Shown here piece by piece: positions 51,671-61,652 of a DNA stretch of 64,000 nt. Each line of letters begins with the position of its first letter. Position 1 is the first letter of the stretch. The stretch is from Linderina pennispora (Eukaryota; Kickxellomycota; Kickxellomycetes; Kickxellales; Kickxellaceae). Where the stretch lies: positions 764,001 through 828,000 of the forward strand of contig NW_024468256.1 in the NCBI RefSeq assembly GCF_002104995.1. The letters are read 5' to 3'. The position numbers and the translations under genes are program-made. Under the pieces are notes generated by a model that searched no databases, was not told the origin of the DNA, and saw nothing but the letters and a program-made list of their open reading frames with translations.

Positions 51671-52600
51671 TTCGGCAACGCTGTCGACACAGCAGCGAGG
51701 AGAGGTGAAAAATGGTGCACGATTCTACTTGCGTCAAACCATGTATCTCGCTAAAGACGCTATTTGCAATAGGAGACAGGGTGTAAAAGCTTATTGTCTT
51801 CTAGCTATTGCAGGCATTCGGGCGCTTGTGCAATTGTAGAGAGGCAATTGGCATATAGCAATTGTAGGATCTGCACCACTTGCCGAACTCCTATTGCACA
51901 AATAGGGCAGTCTCTGGTAATTGGATATTGTGTCCCTCGCGTACCAGAATGGGCTGTGCAAAGGAGTCGACACTAGGAATGCGTTTATTGTGTTGTTCAT
52001 GCGTGTAGCTGGTGCCTGAGCCCGGACCGCGGGTAATCGTCGAAAGGCAACACTGCGATTACAATATCGACGCATCCACCGGCAAATCTGCTGCATGTCT
52101 TCGCAATCACCCGCCGCTTCCAGGTCGGCAGCGTAATCCGATGTGCCACCAGATCCACAGTGATCCATCACCAGGATCAGATCTGCTGCGGTCCTAGCTG
52201 CAAGATTACCCATGAGTCAAGTGTCAGCAGGACAGCGGAAAGTGGAGACCGCATGACCGAAACGCCTTTTCATACTGCTGGAAATGACCGTGGGACGGTC
52301 CAATCACAGCGTCTGCAGACCTGGTGGTTGCAAAGAAACGTGAATTAATGCGTAATCGGCATGTTGGCAAGGAACATAGCACGCCGCAGTCTTGAAAACG
52401 CAGCGATGCCAGTCGGCAATAAATGCCAAGAAGCATTCACGCGCCCCTCTCTCTTGCTCCAGAAACATTTCCCAACCCCATTTTCCACAACTATATTCTC
52501 TCCATCAACCAGACCACTACTATTTGTATCATTCTCCTGTATTATTCTCGTTAAAAAGGCTGCTTAGACCCTCCGTCCTTCACCCACTCCCAGCTATCCA
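51671..52600. other. Intergenic region upstream of the fungalysin
   Basis: No recognised gene. The last 100 bases are pyrimidine-rich and probably hold the fungalysin promoter and leader. Confidence 0.4.
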
Positions 52601-54838
52601 ATGGTCAAGACAGTCTCGCTCCTGGGCCTTGCGCTCGCGGTGACGGCATCAGTCGCCTCGGGCCACAACTTCCATGGACACCACCACAATCATCCGCACG
52701 GACGCCAAGCCGTTCGGACCTACCCTGCGCTCGGCCGCCCACTATACCGTGTACGAGACGCCGGTGACGGTAGCCCCGCCTGCCTACGTCAAGCGGCACC
52801 TGAGCGCCAGCCGCCTCGGTAGCGACGGCGATCCAGGAGCTCGAGGACAACGTGGCAGGTTGCCGCAGCGTATCTCTCCTCACGGCACAACATCCCGGAG
52901 CACAACATGAAACTCAAGTCCGCGTACCGCAGCGAGCACAACGGAGTCACGCACGTGTATTTCCGCCAAGGTTGTCAACGGGCTGGAGGTGGTCAATGGC
53001 GACGCCAACGTCAACATTGACAAGTACGGGCGTGTAATCTCGTCAGGGCAACTCGTTTCTCGACTCCAGTTCTCAGTGCCCCGGCACCAGCCCCAGCGAG
53101 AGCGTGCCCGCCAAGCTGGAGCACGCAATCAAGGACTCGTGGGAATACGCGCAGCACATGGCCAGCAGTGCATTCGATAGAATCTCGACGGAGGTCACCG
53201 AGGGGCTGGACCGTGTGGCTGGACTATCTGGAGCCGCTGGTTGGGACCGTCAAGGACCGCCTGCACATCCAGGGCACGAATTTCGCCGGCGAGAATCGAG
53301 GTCGACTTTAGAGACCACAGCGGCTTCCGCAAGCGCGGGCTCAAGGACAAGTACCTGTCTGCCAAGGATGCGCTGCGGCACCTGGCCAGCCACCTCAAGA
53401 GCGACCTTGCTGCCGCACCATCTGGCTAGCGTCGATGTCGGACGCAGCGCTGAACATCGAGGGCGACCCCGAGCTGCTGCTGAACAACGTCCCCAAGCGG
53501 TTCGCCATCGACGGCAAGGTGTCGGCGCAGCCTGCACTGATCCGGCTGGACGACGGCTCACTGGCGGAGACGTGGGATCTGACAGTCGAGCAGGACGACC
53601 ACTGGTGGAACGCGCAAGTCAACGCACGCACGGGCAAGATTGACTCGCTTGTGGACTGGTCGTCCAACTACGTGGAGCCCGAGGCATTCCGCGTGTACCC
53701 CTGGCGCGTGCCCGACCCGTCGCTAGGCGAGCGCTCGCTGGTCGAGAACCCGGCGCACAAGATTGCGAGCCCACAGGGCTGGGTGTCGTCCAACCAGACC
53801 GCCGGTAACAACGTGTTTGCGCAGTCCAACCCCGACGGCGGGTATGGGTGGGAGAACAACTTCCGCCCGTCGTCGGCCAACCGCGTTTTCGACTACCCGC
53901 TCGACCTGACCAAGGCGCCGGCATCATACATCGAGGCGGCAGTGACGCAGCTGTTCTACACCAACAACTTTATGCACGACCTGTTCTACCTGTACGGCTT
54001 TGACGAGGCCTCGGGCAACTTCCAGGACATCAACTTTAGCGGCAAGGGCCGCGGCAACGATGCAGTCATTGCCAACGCGCAGGACGGCAGCGGCTACAAC
54101 AACGCCAACTTTGCCACGCCGCCCGATGGCCGTCACCCGAAGATGCGTATGTACGTGTGGGACATCACCAACCCGAACCGCGATGGCGACCTGGAGCAGG
54201 GCATTGTTGTCCACGAGTACACCCACGGCATCTCGATCCGCCTGACCGGCGGTCCCGCCAACTCCAACTGTCTCGGGTGGGGCGAGTCGGGCGGTATGGG
54301 CGAGGGCCACGGAGATATCCTGGCCACCATCATCCGACTCAACTCGACCAGTACCCGCAACGACGACATCCCGATGGGCTTCTACTCGGCAGCCCGTGGT
54401 ATCCGCAAGTACCCGTACTCGACCAGCATGAAGACTAACCCCTCGACGTACGGCATCATGGACGGGCCCGCGTACTGGGAAGTGCACGCCAAGGGCGAGG
54501 TGTGGGCTGCAATCTACTACGAGGTTCTGTGGAATCTGATTGACGCCCACGGGTTCAGCGACGACGTGTTCTCGCACGATATGACCAAGGGCAACACGCT
54601 GGCGATGCAGCTGCTGATTGATGCCTTCAAGCTGCAGCCGTGCCGCCCCAACTTTATCGACACCCGCGATGCTATTCTGCTGGCAGACCGCCAGCTGACT
54701 GGCGGCGAGAACCAGTGCTTGATCTGGAAGGGCTTCGCCAAGCGCGGCCTGGGCAAGAACGCCGATCTGATATCCGACTCGCCGTGGGGCGGAGGTATCA
54801 GAACTGAGGACTTTAGCGTGCCGAGCTCATGCGCGTAA
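52601..54838 (+). CDS. Fungalysin, M36 family secreted metalloprotease (propeptide frameshifted)
   Basis: ATG at 52601 starts a signal peptide (MVKTVSLLGLALAVTASVASG). The propeptide (52670-53430) is recognisable but runs through several frames: PFGPTLRSAAHYTVYETPVT, NIPEHNMKLKSAY, GLEVVNGDANVNIDKYG, then the helical KLEHAIKDSWEYAQ. From 53435 one clean 467-codon frame carries the catalytic domain with zinc motif VVHEYTHGIS and downstream GMGEGHGD. Fungalysins are secreted as zymogens and degrade proteins such as collagen and keratin. At least six one-base shifts fall in the propeptide, for example near 52970 and 53048, and none in the catalytic part. Confidence 0.85.
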
Positions 54839-55781
54839 GCTGGCTGGTGGTTTCCGCCGTCACATTGTTTTCAGCAACAAACATCGCTGCCTGCAAGTCG
54901 TGGTAGAGGCGCGATTACACACCAGGCAGTTTCCGGTGTGAGCTACTGCGAATACTATCTCCCCTGCCTTTAATTTTCCAAAGTGTGTCCAGAATGTGAT
55001 TTTTCAATATCATGGTCCATGGGCACAAGCAGTAGTGGAATTAGGGACAGCTAGCTGGCGACACTCTGTATCCACATGTCGCAATTTCCAGCACAAAAAC
55101 GTTTCGCGGCAAACAAGCAACCCGCTGCTGCCAGTGCTGCTGCTGTAGCTACGCATCGGCGTCTCGGCCCCTCCCCCAAGACCACATGTTTCGCCACGCA
55201 TGTCGCAGACATAGCGCCATTGTGCAACATAATTGGCTCAGAGCCACACCTCTGCGTTTCCGGTGCATTCTCACGCTCGTTGTTTACCGTAAAACGCGAA
55301 CAAGGTCTGCACACTATTCTCGCCTGAGGTGCGTCCGCCATTGCCGACTGGGGAAGGGGCCGTTGTCACCGCTATTGCCGGGTCCTGCAGCGGCCATATG
55401 AAAATGGAGGCCAGCAGTGGGATCGACGTGTTGGGTATCCGGTCCGTCGAAGAACGGGGGCTCCTGATACGTGCTAATGTTGCACCGGGCCGATCTAGGC
55501 AGGACATCACATCCTGGGATGACGGGGATCTGGAATACAATCGCTAAGGGGGAGCACGGAGAAAATCGCCTCATTTAAAGGGGCGAGTTTAACCCCCTGC
55601 GCCCTGCCGCTCCCCAAAACGAAGAAAAATTTCTTCACGGTGGTAGCTCCGTGAACAATGTGCGCTCGGCCCTCTGCAGCGTGCACCTTGCTCGGCCACT
55701 CGCTGTAGAACAGTGGACGAGGGGGTGCAAAAGTGGTGTTTTGCCTGTTTACTGCGCTGCACTAGACCCAGGACCACCCCT
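54839..55781. other. Intergenic region, fungalysin to MATE gene
   Basis: About 0.9 kb. It includes TGTGTCCAGAATGTG near 54984, a string also present in the B units, and the upstream region of the MATE gene. No gene is seen. Confidence 0.4.
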
Positions 55782-55788
55782 TATAAGG
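55782..55788 (+). promoter_or_regulatory. TATA box of the MATE gene
   Basis: TATAAGG, 93 bp upstream of the ATG at 55875, in a pyrimidine-rich promoter. Confidence 0.55.
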
Positions 55789-55874
55789 CTCCGACACGCC
55801 GCTTCCCTCCTCTGCTCCCGCTCCTGTACCCGCTCTCTACTCTACTCTTCCCCTGTCACATCATCCTAGTCGCT

Positions 55875-57488
55875 ATGGCTGATCACACACCAGCGCCGCA
55901 CGAGTGTGCGCCCCTGCTCTCCTCGCCGTCGGCTGCCACGCTCAGCGACCAGGTTCTGATCGACGACGAGTCGAGCATCTCTCGCCTCGTCCTGATCAAG
56001 CAAGAGCTCGTCTGGCTCGTCACCTCCTCGGTCCCTCTTGCGCTGTCGTACTTCTGCCAGAGCTCGTTTGCCTTCGTCAGCATGCTGAACGTTGGCCGCC
56101 TGGGCGTCAACGAGCTGGCCGCGGCCTCACTGGCGGTGATGATCATCAACTTTGTCGTCATGATGCCCTGTGTTGGCCTGGCCTGTGCCCTGGAGACATT
56201 CTGCAGCACGGCGTTTACCGCGTCGCACGACAAGACACGCGTGGGCTTCCACATGCAGCGCGGGCTGGTGGCAGTTACACTGCAGCTGGTGCCGACCGTC
56301 CTGCTGTTTGTATACATGGACTCGATCCTGCAGTCGATCGGCCAGACTGAGGAGGTGGCAACGCTGTGTGGCGAGTTTCTGCGCATCTGGTTGCTTGGCA
56401 GCTGGCCCCTGGTAGCCTTTGAGTGCCTGAAGCGCTTCGTTCAGGCGCAGGGCATCATGCAGGCTGGCACCTGGATCATGGCTGTGGTTGCGCCGATCCA
56501 CTTCCTCATGAGCCGCATGCTCGTCTGGTCGGACACGATCGGAATAGGCTTTGCCGGAGCACCCCTCGCCACCGCCATTACGAACTGGCTACTCTTCCTT
56601 GGTCTCACCGGCTACATTGTCTGCAGCAAAGCCAAGGAGGCGTGGGGCGGGTTCACGCTCGACTGCCTAGACGGCATCTGGGAGTTCTACCGCTTGGCCA
56701 TCCCCAGTGCCGCCATGATGTCGTGCAGCTGGTCAGCATTTGAAATGGTCACCTTTGGGTCGTCGATGTTTGGACCTGTCTCCCTGGCCGCCCAGGCGTG
56801 CATTTTCAGCGCCATGAGTCTGACGTACCAGACGCCAGCGGCTATTGGCTCGGCAGCAGCTACCCGGGTGGGCAACTCGCTGGGATGCGGCAAGCAGAGG
56901 CGCGCACGGTTCTCAGCATACATTTCCATGTGCATCGGGTATGCTGTCGGTATGACGTGCTCGCTGATGCTGTTCCTGAACCGCCACCGCTGGGGCTACA
57001 TGTACTCAGACGATGAGGAGGTCGTCACGCTCTGCAGCAAGCTAATGCCATACTTTGCTGCTGTCCAGACATATGATGGCATGAACGGACTGGTTGCTGG
57101 TATTCTGCGCGCCCTGGGCAAGCAGAGTCTGGGAGCCATCCTGGCGTTCCCGTCGTTCTGGATACTTGCTGTGCCCATTGCCTTCTACCTGGGAATGGGT
57201 CCGCCGCACCTCGAGGTCATTGGGCTGTGGCTCGGACTGGCAGTTGGTGTCATCCTGTACTCGCTGGCCCAGCAGTGCTACATCCTGTTCTACATCGACT
57301 GGCGCCATGAGGTCAAGGTATGCTTGGACCGACTGGCACGGTCCACAAAAAATCTGGACCCCGTGCAGTCTAGAATTGCTGCTGGTGGCTCTGATGATGG
57401 GATGTATAGAACACCCGTCACCCGCACAAGCTCGAGCTCGAGCTCAAGCTCAAGCCCAACTACGGACAACTACGGCACACTAGTCTAA
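55875..57488 (+). CDS. MATE-family efflux transporter
   Basis: 537 residues from MADHTPAPHECAPLLSS; the frame is open further upstream but that part covers the TATA box. Twelve hydrophobic segments, with the MATE hallmarks LNVGRLGVNELAAASLA, VGLACALETFCSTAF, RFVQAQGIMQAG and AIGSAAATRVGNSLG. The fungal homologues (Erc1-like) export drugs or methionine analogues using an ion gradient. The C-terminus ends in a Ser run encoded by a low-complexity tract (57430-57460). Complete, no frameshift. Convergent with the SIS gene. Confidence 0.93.
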   Translation: MADHTPAPHECAPLLSSPSAATLSDQVLIDDESSISRLVLIKQELVWLVTSSVPLALSYFCQSSFAFVSMLNVGRLGVNELAAASLAVMIINFVVMMPCVGLACALETFCSTAFTASHDKTRVGFHMQRGLVAVTLQLVPTVLLFVYMDSILQSIGQTEEVATLCGEFLRIWLLGSWPLVAFECLKRFVQAQGIMQAGTWIMAVVAPIHFLMSRMLVWSDTIGIGFAGAPLATAITNWLLFLGLTGYIVCSKAKEAWGGFTLDCLDGIWEFYRLAIPSAAMMSCSWSAFEMVTFGSSMFGPVSLAAQACIFSAMSLTYQTPAAIGSAAATRVGNSLGCGKQRRARFSAYISMCIGYAVGMTCSLMLFLNRHRWGYMYSDDEEVVTLCSKLMPYFAAVQTYDGMNGLVAGILRALGKQSLGAILAFPSFWILAVPIAFYLGMGPPHLEVIGLWLGLAVGVILYSLAQQCYILFYIDWRHEVKVCLDRLARSTKNLDPVQSRIAAGGSDDGMYRTPVTRTSSSSSSSSSPTTDNYGTLV

Positions 57489-57605
57489 CCGTTAACAACC
57501 CCCGCGCCATACCCTCCCACGTCATATAAATGCTTCTTATAAACCCCCTTTATCATTCAGCACACTAAACGTTAAATATTCAAGTTCAACAACTACCCGT
57601 ACGTG

Positions 57606-58274
57606 CTATTGCTCCTGGCCGCTCATCTCTCGGCTGACTCTTCCCAGATTCCCGCCAGGGTGGTTGCGTGCAAAGTCTGCGGGCCCAAACTGCCGCCTCT
57701 CCATCAGCAGCATCGCAATGGCATCGCCAATGGCCAGCGTTACCGAACTCGAGGTCGTTGGCGCACTCACTGCCTCCGAAAGCTCACCATCAACCGAACC
57801 GTCAATAAAGGCATCGCTGAGCATCCCTAAAGGTGAGTCACTGGACCGGCCCACGCCAACCACCGAAACTCCCACGCTCTCTCCCCGCAGCCCGCTCCTC
57901 ATCGCCTTCACCATGCGCACGACCTCCTCGGTGTTGCCCGAGTAGCTGAGCGCAATCACGCAGTCGCCTGGCGAGACAATGCCCAGGTCGCCATGCAGTG
58001 CCTCAGTGGAGTGCACGCACATGGCGCGTGAGCCGACACTGGTCCAGGTCGCTGCCAGCTTGCGCCCGATCAGATAGCTTTTGCCAACCCCTGTGAATAT
58101 GAACTTGCCGTGCGGAGAATCGGCGGTCTGAAAGAGGATGCGCAGCGCGTGGTGGAAGCCCTTGGGGTCAGAACGCAGCCGCTCAGCGCTCTGCTTGATG
58201 GCATTGCTGATGCGGTCCAGCGAGTTGGCGACTGCGTGTGTGGCAGTGGTCAAATCGTCGATGGGCGCCGGCAT
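57606..58274 (-). CDS. SIS-domain sugar-phosphate isomerase (KpsF/GutQ-like)
   Basis: 222 residues forming a single SIS domain, without the CBS pair of bacterial KdsD. Seen: FTGVGKSYLIGRKLAAT, VHSTEALHGDLG, IALSYSGNTEEVVRM and a C-terminal FARNHPGGNLG, the signature of arabinose-5-phosphate isomerases. In bacteria this enzyme makes D-arabinose 5-phosphate for KDO. The fungal role is unclear and may be sugar-phosphate balance. The start is the first ATG. Complete. Confidence 0.85.
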   Translation of the reverse strand: MPAPIDDLTTATHAVANSLDRISNAIKQSAERLRSDPKGFHHALRILFQTADSPHGKFIFTGVGKSYLIGRKLAATWTSVGSRAMCVHSTEALHGDLGIVSPGDCVIALSYSGNTEEVVRMVKAMRSGLRGESVGVSVVGVGRSSDSPLGMLSDAFIDGSVDGELSEAVSAPTTSSSVTLAIGDAIAMLLMERRQFGPADFARNHPGGNLGRVSREMSGQEQ

Positions 58275-58697
58275 GGTTTGGAAATATGTACAGTGCTATG
58301 TATATGTGCGTGTGAAAATAACTTTAATTGAACAGATAAGACATTCGCGGATAGGGAGAAGGCGGGAAACAAGCAGTTGTGACTGCCTGCTTGGCATCGC
58401 ATAAGCGATGAATTTGTAATCCACCTTGGCTAGTTTTACAATTTTTTTGCTTGTTCAACCCCACGGTCTACACGGAAAGGGATCGCCAAATACAGAGCGG
58501 AAGTTCTCGGAGAATGGTTGGGTGTTTTTTCGTTTTGCAATTTGGTTCCAAGATGGCGACGCTCTATTGGGTACATTTGCTGGAGTCAACTTTTACTCTG
58601 CTTCGGCAGTGATGGTTTGCTGGGATGTTTTGGAGACGTCCCGGCACGCGACCACGGCCAGATATCCACTTGGTAGTTGTCACGAATAGAGCAAAGC
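58275..58697. other. Intergenic region
   Basis: SIS gene promoter side and lipase remnant 3' side. Only a motif-free 87-codon frame without a clear start. Confidence 0.4.
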
Positions 58698-59560
58698 CTA
58701 GTACTGCAGGCCAGGGTAGCTGTAGTGGTCAAAGATACTCAGCTCCTGATCCTTCACCGAGTTGTGGCAGCTAATACTTCCGCCAATCTTACCGCAAAAC
58801 ACTGAACCATCAGTGGAGCTGTACCATACCTCCTGGCCATTGTGGTAATAGCCCATTTCCTTGTGTGAAAGTCGCACTGCAACATCGCCCTTGTCCACGA
58901 CGCAGAAGATCAGGAACCCGCGGCTCTGGATCTAGGCAGCACACACCTTGTCACCACTACGTGGCTGGCGGTATGCATATATAGACATGCGCGGGATCCA
59001 CCCAAGTCTCTATAGCGACAGTGTAGCGGCTGCAATTGATACCAGTGCACTACCCCCTAGAATGCCCTATGATGCTAATGGCGTAGTCTAGGAACCTGGT
59101 GGTCAGCTGTATCAGTTTTTTTTTTCGAGTATTGCTTTTGAGTTTCCCTCATAGGCATTGGAAAAATCCAATATGCACCAGCGAATTTGGCACCTCAGGC
59201 AGCCGCTAGCCACTGATTCTGGATGCCAATTGGAAACCATGGATCCAGTCGCCCAGCGTCTCTGTTCCGCAGCACACTAGCAGAATTTCTTTGGTGTCGT
59301 TTTTATACGCAATGAAACCGGCATTGCCATTTGAGATATCGCTCCATCGATAGAATACCGCTGTGTCTAGTTTGTTTGGATAAGTACAGCGGATGGGACA
59401 TCCCCAAGTTGAGCCACCTGAATCGACACCATACGGGATGCCATATGCAACGCCGCTGTAATGGGCATAGGTTTTTGAGCACCCCACTGGTGATTTTGGC
59501 CATGAAGGAAACACGTGCAATACTAGCATTGCCAAGTGCGCTAGTCTGCGGTGTCGCGTA
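58698..59560 (-). pseudogene. Class 3 lipase remnant lacking the catalytic core
   Basis: The 5' piece (59535-59206) reads YAHYSGVAYGIPYG, then WGCPIRC, and ends in CCGTETLGDW, matching the lipase 3 N-terminus up to the oxyanion GT-(x)n-DW block. The 3' piece (58898-58698) reads EMGYYHNGQEVWY, a Cys pair and FDHYSYPG, matching the lipase C-terminus with its catalytic His context. The middle, including the GHSLG nucleophile elbow and catalytic Asp, is replaced by about 300 bp of unrelated sequence. It cannot be a working enzyme. Confidence 0.72.
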
Positions 59561-60371
59561 GGAGTGCAGCTAGTGTGCTGATAATCGCTGCGCTTTTCAA
59601 AATGACAGAAATATTGGAGTCGGCCATGCTGAGGATATTCCTACTTGCTACAAAAGACGAAATTGCCACCGCCCGCCTGCTATCAGTTAGAAGCCATTGC
59701 TCATTGCCATGGCCAATGCACGCAGGACATGTAGTTTATATTTAATTGTTGCCAATCCACTGGCATGTGTACACTAGCTATTATTCAGTCGGACTCACTA
59801 GGCTCATCTGCAAGTACAATAAAACTGCGGCAGTATAGTCTTATGAAGGATATGCCTGAAGCTACTTGCAAGTGCCAAGTGGCTGACGTGCCAAGCTGCC
59901 CATCCATGTTCGAGTGGCACGAATTTAGCCTCTTTCCTTACGTGTCTTGACCCGCCTTCATATATGCACATGTGACTGATAGCGGCTAACACATCACCCA
60001 TACTCCAGTCCCACCGCTTCAGCCATGGGCTATCTTCAAGGTTGTATTTGGGGCTAATCAGTAGTGGCGAATGTTGAATGCTCTACAGTTACAGCATGGC
60101 TCAGTTTAGGCAGTCGAACAGACCTGTTGCCCTGGGCACAGCTACTGCCTGGCAGTTGGGCTCAAGACGAGTCCAGTCCCACGTGCGGCTTAATTTAGTT
60201 TTCTACATCGATTATATCTAAGGATTAGAGGAAATAAGATCAGGACTCATCACGTGTGTCTGTCGGCTTGAGCCTAACGATAACCGCGCTCCCTTCTCTT
60301 GGCTTGTATGCAGGTTTATCTCAAATACTTGCTGCAAAAGACATTTTTCGCATTTCGAACAAAGAACCACA
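59561..60371. other. Intergenic region
   Basis: About 0.8 kb between the lipase remnant and Mzm1. Nothing recognisable. Confidence 0.4.
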
Positions 60372-60856
60372 ATGAGCATGCTGTCACAGGAAGCGCGTCT
60401 GCTGTATCGGAGGCTTTTGAGGACACAGCGGCTACGGTTTGAAGGTAGGTTTGCACCGAAGCCCTTGCTTAGGAAGGCGCTGCCTCCTACACATACATGC
60501 AGCCCACAACTCTGTTTTCTATCTGCATTGTTACTACTGGGGCTGCCATCGCAACTCCTCTGGATTCCATGTATGCGCAACTATTAGGTGATCTCCCAGT
60601 GATGCTTGCGGCGCACAGACAGACGCGAACAGAGTTTGAGGCGAACCGGTCGCTGACAGATGAGAAGAAGATCAAAAAGTGTCTGAAGCACGGCACCCAG
60701 GTCGAAGAAGTTATCCGCCGGTATGTGGTGCAGGGTAACAAGGTCGAAGATAAGGACAACACATATTCGATCGCATTCACGTCAGAGCACGCCCTGCGCG
60801 ACGCCCATCCGATCCTGATCAAGAGCACGCTGCAAAATAAGGACAAGGACGAGTAG
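60372..60856 (+). CDS. MZM1: LYR-motif protein Mzm1/LYRM7 (complex III assembly), two exons
   Basis: I model 60372-60444 joined to 60588-60856 (113 residues): donor GTAGGT at 60445, acceptor ATTAG ending at 60587, intron 143 nt. Product starts MSMLSQEARLLYRRLLR (LYR motif) and continues VMLAAHRQTRTEF, GTQVEEVIRRYVVQGNKVE. Mzm1 is a mitochondrial matrix chaperone that stabilises the Rieske protein before its insertion into complex III. Other LYR proteins are possible, but the VQG-x-K block fits Mzm1. Confidence 0.8.
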
Positions 60857-61032
60857 CTGATGCGATGACAAATACATATGAATCCAGAACACACCAGCTG
60901 CTTGCGCCTTGATAAATAGCGTATGGCTGTTGATTGAAGCGTTCGAAAGGTGTTACAAAGAGTCGTAATGGGGTTAAAGGATGCTGCAAAGATTTTTTTG
61001 AGTGGGTTTGGATTCACGGCAGTAACGGGCGT

Positions 61033-61477
61033 TTACTTCTTCTTGGGAGGGTGGAGGGGACCGCCGATATCCTTGCCGCGCAGCTTGACGCCCAGGAGCG
61101 CGCTCCATTTTCATCAGGATCTGCTGGTTCGGCACGGCCTTGGTCGCCTCGTACTCGTTGACGACTGTGGGCTTCTCGTTGATGCGGGTGGCGAGATCCT
61201 TCTGTGTCCAGCCCTTGGCCTGCCGCGCTTGCTGGATGGCCTTACCCACAGACAGGTTGACTGTCGAGGGCGGGCGCACGTCGTCGCTGCGGTCCAGGGC
61301 AGCAATGCGACGGTGGTCGGTGTCAACGTGATGACCGCGGTTGGCCACGTCGGACTTGCGCTCGGTAGAAACGAGCTCGCCAGCACGACGTGCAGCGTTG
61401 ACAACGGATTGCGACTTGGCGACGGTCGGGCGCGGGCCGCTCTTGCGCAAAACTGTGGTCTCGTCCCAGTCACTCAT
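61033..61477 (-). CDS. MBF1: Multiprotein bridging factor 1 (one apparent frameshift)
   Basis: Starts MSDWDETTVLRKSGPRP, with the N-terminal MBF1 domain and then a Cro-type helix-turn-helix (QQARQAKGWTQKDLATRINE, then PTVVNEYEATKAVPN). After KMERA the annotated frame goes off, but the +1 frame gives LGVKLRGKDIGGPLHPPKKK and a TAA at 61033, exactly the family's C-terminus. One extra base near 61095 explains it, giving 147 residues, the usual length. Mbf1 is a transcriptional coactivator that also prevents ribosomal frameshifting at collided ribosomes. The perfect downstream match suggests a sequence error rather than a mutant gene. Confidence 0.9.
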
Positions 61478-61652
61478 GGTTGCAAGTTGCTGTTGTCTTG
61501 GTAGTAGTGTCGAAAAAGAAAAAAGAGCCCAAGTGTATTGGAAATTGTAAAAATCGCAAAAGTAATGTGGAGCAGAGATGCGTCGTCGGCAGGGAAAGCG
61601 CGGCTGGCTCTTTAATGGAAGCGCCTTTCCATGGGCTTCTAAATGGCGGGGT

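Noticed and set aside
54975-54995. TGTGTCCAGAATGT match near the fungalysin to the B unit
   Set aside because: Only about 14 bp, with no flanking similarity; chance or a very short relic cannot be told apart.
58426-58689. 87-codon plus-strand ORF
   Set aside because: No ATG in good context, no motif, and it lies between two minus-strand genes.
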